Assembly: GCA_026416775.1 (NCBI GenBank)
Contig: JAOAEN010000097.1
Span: 1 to 5,579, forward strand
Reading direction: 5' to 3'
DNA: 5,579 nucleotides
DNA from: Dehalococcoidales bacterium
GTDB taxonomy: Bacteria > Chloroflexota > Dehalococcoidia > Dehalococcoidales > RBG-16-60-22
Shown here: piece after piece, positions 1-5,528 of the stretch
Layout: the number at the start of each line of letters is the position of its first letter
Numbering within the stretch: position 1 is the stretch's first letter
The notes under the pieces: model-generated
Told to the model about the DNA's origin: nothing
Databases searched by the model: none
What the model saw: only the letters and a program-made list of their open reading frames with translations
Position numbers and translations under genes: made by a program

Positions 1-766
1 TACCGCCGGGCGCAGCTATGCCATGTTCAACTCAATGTGGGGCGCCCCGGAGGGCTACTCCTATGCCTGCATGCGGGACGTCTCGGCACTGGTGAGGGCA
101 TATGTCCCGGAAAATACCGCGGGGCACCGTCCGGGCAATGCGCTCTACACGGTTGACGGCATTACCGCCAGCACGGGCAGCAACTTCTCCTTTGCCGGCT
201 GGTCGCTTATCATCATCTATGCCGCCCCCGAGACCGCCGGGCACTACATCTACCTCAGGGACAACACCTTTGCCTTCCACCCCGGTACCGGCGGCACCCT
301 GGACTTTGACGAGGACCCGAGCTATCCCGGAGGGGTGATCACCAACTTCGTTATCCCCGAGCCGATCCGCGATAAGAACGGCAATATCAAGTACCCCGTC
401 GCCGCCAAGCTCACCTGCTTCATCGTGGAGGGCGACGACTTCACCAACGACACCTCTTCCGTAAGGATTACCGGTGAACAGTCCGGCAAGTCCATGAACC
501 TCTGGAACCCCGCGAGTCCCTCACCCGATGTGGTCAACGGGCGCTCCTATCCCGGCACGTTTGCCGAAGGCGTGGATATCGATACCTTTGAAATCAAGTG
601 GAGCGACAAGGTTGACGGCGTCCCCGTCCTCACGCCGGGCGACAGACGGCTTTTTGTGGACATGTACTCCTACAACGATGCCTGGAACCTGGTCTACTTC
701 ATCATCTCCATCCAGAGCGAAACGGTGACCGGCGGCACCACCCATTACGTCATCACCAGCGAATAG
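1..766 (+). CDS. Partial secreted/surface beta-sandwich protein, 3' end only (DUF3344-like, function unknown)
   Basis: The reading frame is open to the left edge, giving 254 visible residues ending at TAG 764-766. The ATG at 23 is probably internal: the frame continues upstream as TAGRSYA and no ribosome binding site precedes it, so the true start and any signal peptide lie outside the window. The protein is rich in Gly, Thr, Asp and aromatic residues, with no hydrophobic membrane segment and only two Cys, as expected of an exported beta-rich domain. Recognisable blocks are RDVSALVRAYV, then NALYTVDGI, then FAGWSLIIIYAAPE (about residues 64-77), and a C-terminal block from DIDTFEIKW to DAWNLVYFIISI. 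This order (DVT-lV, GWsLvvvY, then D-D-f-i and a final strand) recalls DUF3344-like surface proteins of archaea and some bacteria. The family assignment is from memory of the pattern and is tentative. It ends 12 bases from the convergent ABC operon, so it is not part of it. Its substrate or ligand cannot be inferred. Confidence 0.7.
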   Translation, partial: TAGRSYAMFNSMWGAPEGYSYACMRDVSALVRAYVPENTAGHRPGNALYTVDGITASTGSNFSFAGWSLIIIYAAPETAGHYIYLRDNTFAFHPGTGGTLDFDEDPSYPGGVITNFVIPEPIRDKNGNIKYPVAAKLTCFIVEGDDFTNDTSSVRITGEQSGKSMNLWNPASPSPDVVNGRSYPGTFAEGVDIDTFEIKWSDKVDGVPVLTPGDRRLFVDMYSYNDAWNLVYFIISIQSETVTGGTTHYVITSE

Positions 767-794
767 CGGCTAACGCGATCACACCGCGCTGGTG
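754..794. other. Inverted repeat across the convergent gene ends (possible bidirectional stop structure)
   Basis: CACCAGCG (754-761) is exactly complementary to CGCTGGTG (787-794), with a 25-base spacer containing both stop codons (TAG 764-766 on plus, TGA 781-779 on minus). The transcript of either gene could form the same 8-bp stem. No T run follows on either strand, so this is not a canonical intrinsic terminator. The arms lie inside coding sequence, and chance is possible. Confidence 0.3.
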
Positions 795-2023
795 CGGAAG
801 CGCCAGATGGCCACCACCGCAAAGATCGCAGCAAAGCAGGCCAGCGCCACAACCTCGGGGACAACGTCCCCCAGATTTGCCCCGAAGAGCATGAGCTTGT
901 TAAAACCGCTGGTTGCCCAGGCATGCGGGGAAATCTTGGCAATATTCTGCAGCCACAGCGGATAGAGGAACGATGGCCACCAGCATCCCCCGAGCGGTGC
1001 CAGCACAAGTGAGGTAATCACCGCAAGCGAGGCGGCACTGCGCTGGGTGCGCACCAAGGTGGCAAGCATCACCGCAAAGGCACTGGAGAGCAGCACCATC
1101 AGCACCGAAAGGATGACCACCCCGAGCGGAGAGTGCCCGAGGTCAACCCTGAAGGCAAGGATACCCACCACCCAGAAGATGGTGATCTGTATTAACCCCT
1201 TGATCACCAGCCCGAGGAACATGCCGCCCAAGATGGAGGAGCGTCCCACCGAGGTGGCAAGAAGCCTCTCCAGCGTGTGGTTCTGCCGCTCGCGCACGAT
1301 CATCTCCGCGGAGACCGCCGCCGCAAAAAAGACGAACATCACGAGGTAGCCCGGGACCACGTAATCGGAAGGGTTTGTCTCCTTCACCTCTCCCACCTTC
1401 TCCACCTTAAAGCTGATGAGGGATGACCCACCGCCAGCGGGGGTAATCTTCCCCATCATCTGCCGTACCGCCGCGGCGATGCTCGGCTCATCAGCGGGGA
1501 TAATACCGCTTTCGGTGAGGAGGGCAACGCTCGCCCGGATGACCACCTGGTTTGCCGCAAGCTCCGCGGCAAGCGAGCGTGCCACGCCGCCCAGGGCGGT
1601 GCGCAGTTCGGCACGACCAGCATCGGCAAAGACCTCAAGCTCAAGGGGTTCCCCCGATGCAAGGGCACGCGTGAAGTTCTCCGGAAAGGCGATGAACCCG
1701 CCGAGCTTTCCCCCTTCCACCGCAAGCCGCGCGGCGGCATAGTCCTTCTCCCGGACGATCTTCGGCTCTCCCGGCGCAAGCAAACTCTCGTCCTTCGTCT
1801 CCATGCCTGCCAGTATCAGGTGGCTCAGACCGCCTTCCGGCTCCCGGGTGGCAAAATGGAGCTCAAGACGACTGTCCTCGCTGCCCACCCCCCTGAGGAG
1901 GAAGTTGAAGAGGATGATGAAAAGAAAGGGGAAAACGATGAAAAAGAAGAGTGAGGCGCGGTCGCGCACGAAGATCGTGAGGTCCTTGGCTGCCAGAAAC
2001 CAGATGTGCCGCATGTTCTGCAT
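779..2023 (-). CDS. ABC-2 type transporter permease (second permease of the operon)
   Basis: This is a 414-residue integral membrane subunit of an ABC exporter. The N-terminus has a cytoplasmic amphipathic stretch (KDLTIFVRDR, 13-22) followed by TM1 at about 23-44. A large soluble, presumably extracytoplasmic region follows (about 45-220). Five more hydrophobic segments lie at roughly 222-242, 264-290, 297-323, 329-350 and 388-407. The cytoplasmic VRERQNHTLERLLAT block (243-257) matches the conserved ERxxgTLErLLaT coupling region of ABC2_membrane_3-type permeases. GGCWWP (345-350) followed by SPHAWATSGFNKLM is the usual ABC-2 C-terminal signature. The start is the ATG one base after the upstream permease stop; AAGG lies four bases before it, so translation is probably coupled. 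A second ATG three codons in (MRHIW) is an alternative. It differs clearly from the other permease, so the pair probably forms a heterodimer with the ATPase. The substrate is unknown; drug, lipid or polymer export are all possible. Confidence 0.9.
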   Translation of the reverse strand: MQNMRHIWFLAAKDLTIFVRDRASLFFFIVFPFLFIILFNFLLRGVGSEDSRLELHFATREPEGGLSHLILAGMETKDESLLAPGEPKIVREKDYAAARLAVEGGKLGGFIAFPENFTRALASGEPLELEVFADAGRAELRTALGGVARSLAAELAANQVVIRASVALLTESGIIPADEPSIAAAVRQMMGKITPAGGGSSLISFKVEKVGEVKETNPSDYVVPGYLVMFVFFAAAVSAEMIVRERQNHTLERLLATSVGRSSILGGMFLGLVIKGLIQITIFWVVGILAFRVDLGHSPLGVVILSVLMVLLSSAFAVMLATLVRTQRSAASLAVITSLVLAPLGGCWWPSFLYPLWLQNIAKISPHAWATSGFNKLMLFGANLGDVVPEVVALACFAAIFAVVAIWRFRTSAV

Positions 2024-2024
2024 C

Positions 2025-3203
2025 TTACCTTGCCCCCGAGACCGCCCGGAAAATCAGCCGGCTCAAGATAAGACCCACCACCGCCACCCCGACGAAGATC
2101 AAAAGCGAGGGCACCACATCGCCCAGCGAAGCCCCTTCGGCGATGATCTTCTTCAGGGCTTCGTTGGCATAGGTATTGATGGAAAACCTGCCCAGGGTAT
2201 GCAGCAGCGAGCCTTCGCTTACCTCAAAGAAGGTGCCCCCCAGGATGACCGTCGCCATGGTGAAGACGATCCCGATCCAGTTGGCGGCATCCTCCGTCCG
2301 CGAGACCGACGCCAGCACCAGGCTCAGCGCGGAGACCGCCGCAATATAGACGAAGACAAAGCAGAGCGACTGCAGGAAGCTGGCGGGCGTGAACATCCGG
2401 AATACGGCATAGGATAATGCCAGCAGGATGAACGTCTGGACAAAGCCCCGGCCGATACCGGCAATGTATTTCCCGAAGAACAGCTCCCCCACGCTGAGAC
2501 GGGTGGTAAGGAGCCTCTCCAGCGTCCCCTTGCGGCGCTCTTCAACGATGGCACGCGCCCCGACCATGAGGGCGAAAAGGACATACATCGTCAAGATGCT
2601 GGGGACATATTGATTGACCAGCTCCCCCGTGCCGCCGGTCAGCTCCTCTTTCACCCTTACCGAGGGGTTTCCGCGCTCTTCCTCAAGCAGGCGCGTCACG
2701 ACCACGTCAATGGTCTCAACCGCAATCCCGGTGCCGGCAAGGTTTGACCTCACCTTCTGGTAAATACCGATATCCCGTTCCATGTCGCGGGCAATCCCGC
2801 GGATGATGCTGCCAAGCACCTGCCCCGTCTGCCCGCCGTTACCACGCTGCCTGAAGACGAGCTCCGCCCTTCCTTCCGAGGCCAGCCGCTCGGAAAACCC
2901 CGCGGGAATGAAAAGGACAAAATTGAGGTCTGCATCCTGCAGCCTGGCAAGCGCCTTTTCGGTGGAAAGCATGCTGACTTTTACCCCTTCCACCCTGCCC
3001 AGCCCTTCCACCAGGGAGCGGGCGTACATCCCGCCATCCTCGTCCACCACATAGGCCGTGGCATTGAACCGGCTTGCCCCCCCGAAGGCGCCGTACATCA
3101 GGGCAAAGGTGACAATGGGAAGCAGAAGCGTAAAAGCAAGGTCGCCCTTATCCCGGAGATAAAGCCGCACCTCATTCAAGGCAAGGATCAGAGCTCGCTT
3201 CAT
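2025..3203 (-). CDS. ABC-2 type transporter permease (first permease of the operon)
   Basis: This 392-residue protein has the classic YhaP/ABC2_membrane_3 layout. A short cytoplasmic N-terminus (EVRLYLRDKGD, 11-21) leads into TM1 at about 22-42. A long soluble ectodomain of about 150 residues follows (45-195). Five further hydrophobic segments lie at about 201-220, 252-270, 277-300, 308-326 and 364-386. The block VEERRKGTLERLLTTRLSVGE (220-240), directly after TM2, is the conserved cytoplasmic segment thought to contact the ATPase; LFFGKYIAGI follows it. The segment ILGGTFFEVSE and then NTYANEALKKII is the typical C-terminal ABC-2 motif. The gene begins nine bases after the ATPase stop with only a weak G-rich ribosome binding site (GGCGGCGG), suggesting translational coupling. 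It ends one base before the next permease. It is intact, with no sign of a frameshift. Confidence 0.9.
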   Translation of the reverse strand: MKRALILALNEVRLYLRDKGDLAFTLLLPIVTFALMYGAFGGASRFNATAYVVDEDGGMYARSLVEGLGRVEGVKVSMLSTEKALARLQDADLNFVLFIPAGFSERLASEGRAELVFRQRGNGGQTGQVLGSIIRGIARDMERDIGIYQKVRSNLAGTGIAVETIDVVVTRLLEEERGNPSVRVKEELTGGTGELVNQYVPSILTMYVLFALMVGARAIVEERRKGTLERLLTTRLSVGELFFGKYIAGIGRGFVQTFILLALSYAVFRMFTPASFLQSLCFVFVYIAAVSALSLVLASVSRTEDAANWIGIVFTMATVILGGTFFEVSEGSLLHTLGRFSINTYANEALKKIIAEGASLGDVVPSLLIFVGVAVVGLILSRLIFRAVSGAR

Positions 3204-3212
3204 GTCCGCCGC

Positions 3213-3962
3213 CTAATCGCGCAGGCTCCTTCCCGTAAGGTGCAGAAAGACGTCTTCCAGTGTGACCTTCGCCGGGTCGCCGATGCGAGACTTCAGCCCG
3301 TATGGCGTGTCCATAGCGATGATCCTGCCCCCGTCCATGACGGCGACCCGCCGGCAGAGCCGGTCGGCTTCTTCCATGTAATGCGTGGTGTAGAGCACCG
3401 TCATGCCCTTTTCCTTCAGGGCAACGATATTCTCGTAAATGTGGTTCCGCGACTGCGGGTCAATGCCCACCGTCGGCTCGTCAAGGAAGAGGAGCTCGGG
3501 ATGCCCCATCAGGGCGATGGCAAAGTTGATGCGCCGCTTCATCCCGCCGGAGAACTTGGCAACCTTCCCCTTCGCCCTTTCCTCAAGCCCCATGAGCCTG
3601 AGGTTGGCCATTGCCTGCTCCTTTGCCTCTCCGCCGCTCAACCCCACCATGCGCCCGAAGAAGACCAGGTTCTCCAGGGCGGAAAGGTCCTCGTAAAGCG
3701 CAAGCTCCTGCGGGCAGACCCCGATAATCCGGCGCACCGCCTGCGGGTCCTTCGTCGCCGAATGCCCGCCGATAATGACCTCGCCGCTATCCGGACGCAG
3801 CACCGTGGCCAGAATGCGGATCGTGGTGGTCTTGCCGGCACCGTTGGGCCCGAGAAGACCGAAAATCTCGCCCCTCGCGATGGTAAAGGAGACCCCGTCC
3901 ACCGCCTTAAACCCGTTGAAGCTCCTGTGGAGATCCCTGACGATAACAAAATCATCAGCCAT
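3213..3962 (-). CDS. ABC transporter ATP-binding protein, DrrA/CcmA type
   Basis: A 249-residue nucleotide-binding subunit that hydrolyses ATP on the cytoplasmic side to drive the two ABC-2 permeases encoded downstream. All motifs are intact: Walker A GPNGAGKTT (38-46), Q-loop Gln85 in CPQE, signature FSGGMKRR (137-144), Walker B LLFLDEPT (157-164), D-loop GIDP (166-169) and switch His194 in TTHYMEEAD. The C-terminal VTLEDVFLHLTGRSLRD is typical of exporter ATPases of the DrrA/NodI/CcmA group. The start is taken as ATG 3962-3960 (MADDF), because the family usually begins just before this strand and a GAGAG sits six bases upstream. An in-frame GTG at 3980 would add six residues (MGREFF) but consumes that ribosome binding site. 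It is first in the operon, behind an extended -10 promoter. No regulator of the TetR or MarR type and no membrane fusion protein is in the window. Confidence 0.95.
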   Translation of the reverse strand: MADDFVIVRDLHRSFNGFKAVDGVSFTIARGEIFGLLGPNGAGKTTTIRILATVLRPDSGEVIIGGHSATKDPQAVRRIIGVCPQELALYEDLSALENLVFFGRMVGLSGGEAKEQAMANLRLMGLEERAKGKVAKFSGGMKRRINFAIALMGHPELLFLDEPTVGIDPQSRNHIYENIVALKEKGMTVLYTTHYMEEADRLCRRVAVMDGGRIIAMDTPYGLKSRIGDPAKVTLEDVFLHLTGRSLRD

Positions 3963-4006
3963 AAAAAACTCTCGCCCCACTGCAGAAATTTGCGCCAGTA
4001 CAGCCC

Positions 4007-4035
4007 ATTATAACAGACCCGAAAAGAAACAGGAA
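4007..4035 (-). promoter_or_regulatory. Extended -10 sigma70-type promoter for the ABC operon
   Basis: Read on the minus strand, TGTTATAAT (4015-4007) is an exact TGn-extended -10 element. The hexamer 17 bases upstream, TTCCTG (4035-4030), is a poor -35, as expected when an extended -10 compensates. Transcription should start near 4000, leaving about 38 untranslated bases before the ATG at 3962. The promoter lies in the gap after the RHH gene, so the ABC genes can be expressed independently of the parA operon. Confidence 0.7.
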
Positions 4036-4102
4036 AAACGCCTCGCCTGCCCCCGAACCTTCCCAGAACGCTTAAAATCAAAATCTGAGACCCGGTCCTG
4101 CC

Positions 4103-4450
4103 CTAGAGGCGGAACTGTGCCAGCATCCGGTCAAGGAGCTCCTGCTCGTCCCTTACGCCGCGTACGTCAAGGTTGGTGCGGCGGAACGCCCGCACCATCG
4201 CCTCAACGAGCTTGGTCTTGGAGAGCTTCTTCCCCCCGCTGAATTTGGCAGTGGAGGCAAGGGCTTCCAGATAGGCATCCTCGTCCCGATGCAGGAACAC
4301 CGAGAGCTTGATCATCGCCGCACCGGGCCCCGGTGCCCCTGATACCTTTGCCTCCGGCTCCCTGACCTCAGCGGGAGCGCGATCGCCCCCGGTAAGACGT
4401 TCCAGCGCACTCCCGTAGGCAAGTTCTTCAGTTATCCTAGCCCGCTTCAT
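4103..4450 (-). CDS. Small ribbon-helix-helix-like protein, putative ParA partner (ParB/ParG-like)
   Basis: This 115-residue protein has a charged, Pro/Gly/Ala-rich N-terminal half (1-45), probably flexible. A compact segment follows: strand IKLSVFLH (47-54), helix of about 55-68 (RDEDAYLEALASTA), a GGKKLSKT turn, then a helix of about 79-91 (TKLVEAMVRAFRR). That strand-helix-turn-helix order suggests a ribbon-helix-helix DNA-binding dimer. The C-terminal tail (DEQELLDRMLAQFRL) looks helical. The ATG lies inside the 3' end of parA (14-base overlap) and is preceded by GAGGTG, so translation is likely coupled. Gene order and size match type Ib partition cassettes, where a Walker ATPase gene is followed by a small RHH centromere-binding protein that also represses the operon. 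This is inference from fold pattern and context; I do not recognise a named family. It might instead be a regulator unrelated to segregation. Confidence 0.75.
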   Translation of the reverse strand: MKRARITEELAYGSALERLTGGDRAPAEVREPEAKVSGAPGPGAAMIKLSVFLHRDEDAYLEALASTAKFSGGKKLSKTKLVEAMVRAFRRTNLDVRGVRDEQELLDRMLAQFRL

Positions 4451-5222
4451 GCAACACCTCTTCCGCTAGTTTTCGGTAGGCTTCTGCCCCCTCCGAAGTC
4501 GGCGCATAGCTCAAGACGGACTTCCCCGCCGCCGGGGCTTCCTTGAAACGCACGCTTACCGGTATCGTTGTCTCAAACACCCGGATGCGGTTACCGAAAG
4601 CCCGGCGCGTGACCTCAATCACCTCACGGCAGTGGAGCGTCCGGGGGTTGGTCATCGTGAAGACCACTCCCATGATCTCAAGCGCCGGGTTCAGCTTCTC
4701 CTTGACGTGGATGACGGTGGTGATGAGCATCGCCAGTCCCTTCATGGCTAGGAAGTCCGCCTGAAGGGGGATGAGCACACTGTCCGCCGCGGCAAGGGCA
4801 TTGATGGTAAGTAGCCCCAAACTGGGCAGACAGTCCACGAGGATATAATCGTAGCGATTGCGTACCGGAAGGAGCATCTCCCTGAGCACCATCTCCCGCT
4901 TCATGACATTCACCAGGTCAAGCTGCGCCTGTGAAAGCTCAATGTTCGCCGGCACAAGGTCAATAAGAGGGTTATCCGTTTTCAGCGTGACATCGGGGAG
5001 GGTGTAACGCCCGTTACCCCGGATCACGCTCATGAGGACATCATAACCCGTGAGTTTGAGATCGTCAGGGTTGAAACCGAAGTTGATTGTGAGGTTTGCC
5101 TGGGGGTCCCAGTCAAGCAGCAGCACCCGTTTTTTGTGCTCGCTCAGGCTCTCGCCAAGTGCCGCCGCCGTGGTGGTCTTCCCCACACCACCCTTCTGGT
5201 TGGCAATGCAGACAACGGCCAT
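4437..5222 (-). CDS. parA: ParA/Soj-family partition ATPase (deviant Walker A)
   Basis: A 261-residue cytoplasmic ATPase of the MinD/ParA superfamily. Members dimerise on ATP, bind DNA non-specifically and move or space cargo with a partner protein. The deviant Walker A is KGGVGKTT (10-17), with signature Lys10 and P-loop Lys15. Walker A' is LLLDWDPQAN (34-43), and Walker B is YDYILVDCLPS (124-134) with Asp130. IPLQADFLAMKGL (151-163) and ETTIPVSVRFKEAPAAGKSV (217-236) match the conserved C-terminal ParA blocks. There is no N-terminal HTH extension, so it is Soj-sized or type Ib-like rather than type Ia. An in-frame ATG at 5285 would add 21 residues, but that stretch overlaps the promoter. 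ATG 5222 lies just ahead of the conserved strand and has GGAAG about eight bases upstream, so it is chosen. It overlaps the downstream RHH gene. The cargo (chromosome, plasmid or other complex) is not evident. Confidence 0.93.
   Translation of the reverse strand: MAVVCIANQKGGVGKTTTAAALGESLSEHKKRVLLLDWDPQANLTINFGFNPDDLKLTGYDVLMSVIRGNGRYTLPDVTLKTDNPLIDLVPANIELSQAQLDLVNVMKREMVLREMLLPVRNRYDYILVDCLPSLGLLTINALAAADSVLIPLQADFLAMKGLAMLITTVIHVKEKLNPALEIMGVVFTMTNPRTLHCREVIEVTRRAFGNRIRVFETTIPVSVRFKEAPAAGKSVLSYAPTSEGAEAYRKLAEEVLHEAG
4455..4464 (-). promoter_or_regulatory. Ribosome binding site of the RHH gene, inside parA
   Basis: The minus strand reads GGAAGAGGTG here, with GAGGTG ending four bases before the ATG at 4450. 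This is the best Shine-Dalgarno sequence seen in the window. It supports the overlapping start rather than an internal Met such as the one at residue 46. Confidence 0.6.
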
Positions 5223-5224
5223 AA

Positions 5225-5269
5225 ACGCAACTTCCGAAGCTAAATTATAGCGTAATTGCGCACTTGCGT
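5225..5269. promoter_or_regulatory. Repeated TTGCGY / RCGCAA boxes around the parA promoter (candidate operator)
   Basis: On the plus strand TTGCGC (5256-5261) and TTGCGT (5264-5269) are direct repeats 8 bp apart, lying in the spacer and -35. ACGCAA (5225-5230), in the leader, is the inverted copy of TTGCGT. GCGTAATTGCGC (5250-5261) is itself a nearly perfect palindrome sitting between -10 and -35. Short repeated boxes overlapping a promoter are typical targets of RHH repressors, so autoregulation by the downstream small protein is plausible. The binding protein is inferred, not shown. Confidence 0.45.
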
Positions 5270-5272
5270 CAA
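5244..5272 (-). promoter_or_regulatory. Strong sigma70-type promoter of the parA operon
   Basis: On the minus strand TTGACG (5272-5267, 5 of 6 to consensus) is followed after exactly 17 bases by TATAAT (5249-5244, 6 of 6). The start point should be near 5237, giving a leader of only about 15 bases that just includes the GGAAG ribosome binding site. This near-ideal promoter excludes the longer parA start at 5285 and suggests the operon needs repression. Confidence 0.85.
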
Positions 5273-5393
5273 AAACACAAAGCAACGTTTTTTGACTGAA
5301 TTTCTCGGCCAGTCTTCCGTGCCCCCAACTGCATTCCCTTCAGGTAATTCTGGTTTTGCCTGCATCTGGCTGATTTCTTATCTCATCCCTGTA

Positions 5394-5417
5394 ATCATCC
5401 CTATCACACAGGGTGAT
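5394..5417. repeat. Hairpin at the end of repeat copy 1
   Basis: CCCT (5399-5402) pairs with AGGG (5410-5413) around a seven-base loop. After a single bulged T, ATCA (5394-5397) pairs with TGAT (5414-5417). It occupies the same place in the repeat unit as the stronger hairpin of copy 2. No T run follows directly, so it is not called a terminator. Confidence 0.4.
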
Positions 5418-5459
5418 TTTGTCTGCATCCGGTTTATCTTTTAAGCTCACCCCCCTTAT

Positions 5460-5476
5460 CCCCCTCTAACAGGGGG
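5460..5476. repeat. Hairpin at the end of repeat copy 2
   Basis: CCCCCT (5460-5465) and AGGGGG (5471-5476) form a perfect six-base GC-rich stem with loop CTAAC. Compared with copy 1 (CCCT/AGGG), both arms have gained C/G bases together, so pairing is retained despite sequence divergence. Confidence 0.5.
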
Positions 5477-5528
5477 GGCTGATTTTACCTGCCCACGGTT
5501 GATTCCTTATACTCACCCCCTTTGTCCC

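Noticed and set aside
1803..2417. 204-codon plus-strand ORF across the junction of the two permeases
   Set aside because: Antisense to both permeases, with a low-complexity Arg/Lys/Gln-rich translation and no recognisable domain.
3963..3980. GTG start for the ABC ATPase adding MGREFF
   Set aside because: The ATG at 3962 fits the family length and has a GAGAG ribosome binding site that the GTG version would place inside the gene.
3240..4013. 257-codon plus-strand ORF opposite the ABC ATPase
   Set aside because: It is antisense to a gene with every ABC motif intact; its His/Pro/Arg-rich product looks like a high-GC shadow frame.
4036..4102. Terminator between the RHH gene and the ABC operon
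   Set aside because: No stable stem followed by T residues could be found; the region is G/C-rich on the coding strand but does not fold convincingly by eye.
5223..5285. Longer parA start adding 21 residues (MLCVFD...)
   Set aside because: This segment contains the TTGACG/TATAAT promoter and has no family similarity; the conserved ParA strand starts at the Met at 5222.
5287..5314. Intrinsic terminator (GACTG/CAGTC with a T run)
   Set aside because: The T run lies before the stem on the plus strand and becomes an A run after it on the minus strand; the stem is only 5 bp.
5256..5444. 62-codon plus-strand ORF in the intergenic region
   Set aside because: It begins inside the parA promoter and runs into the repeat array; no ribosome binding site, no conserved frame across repeat copies.
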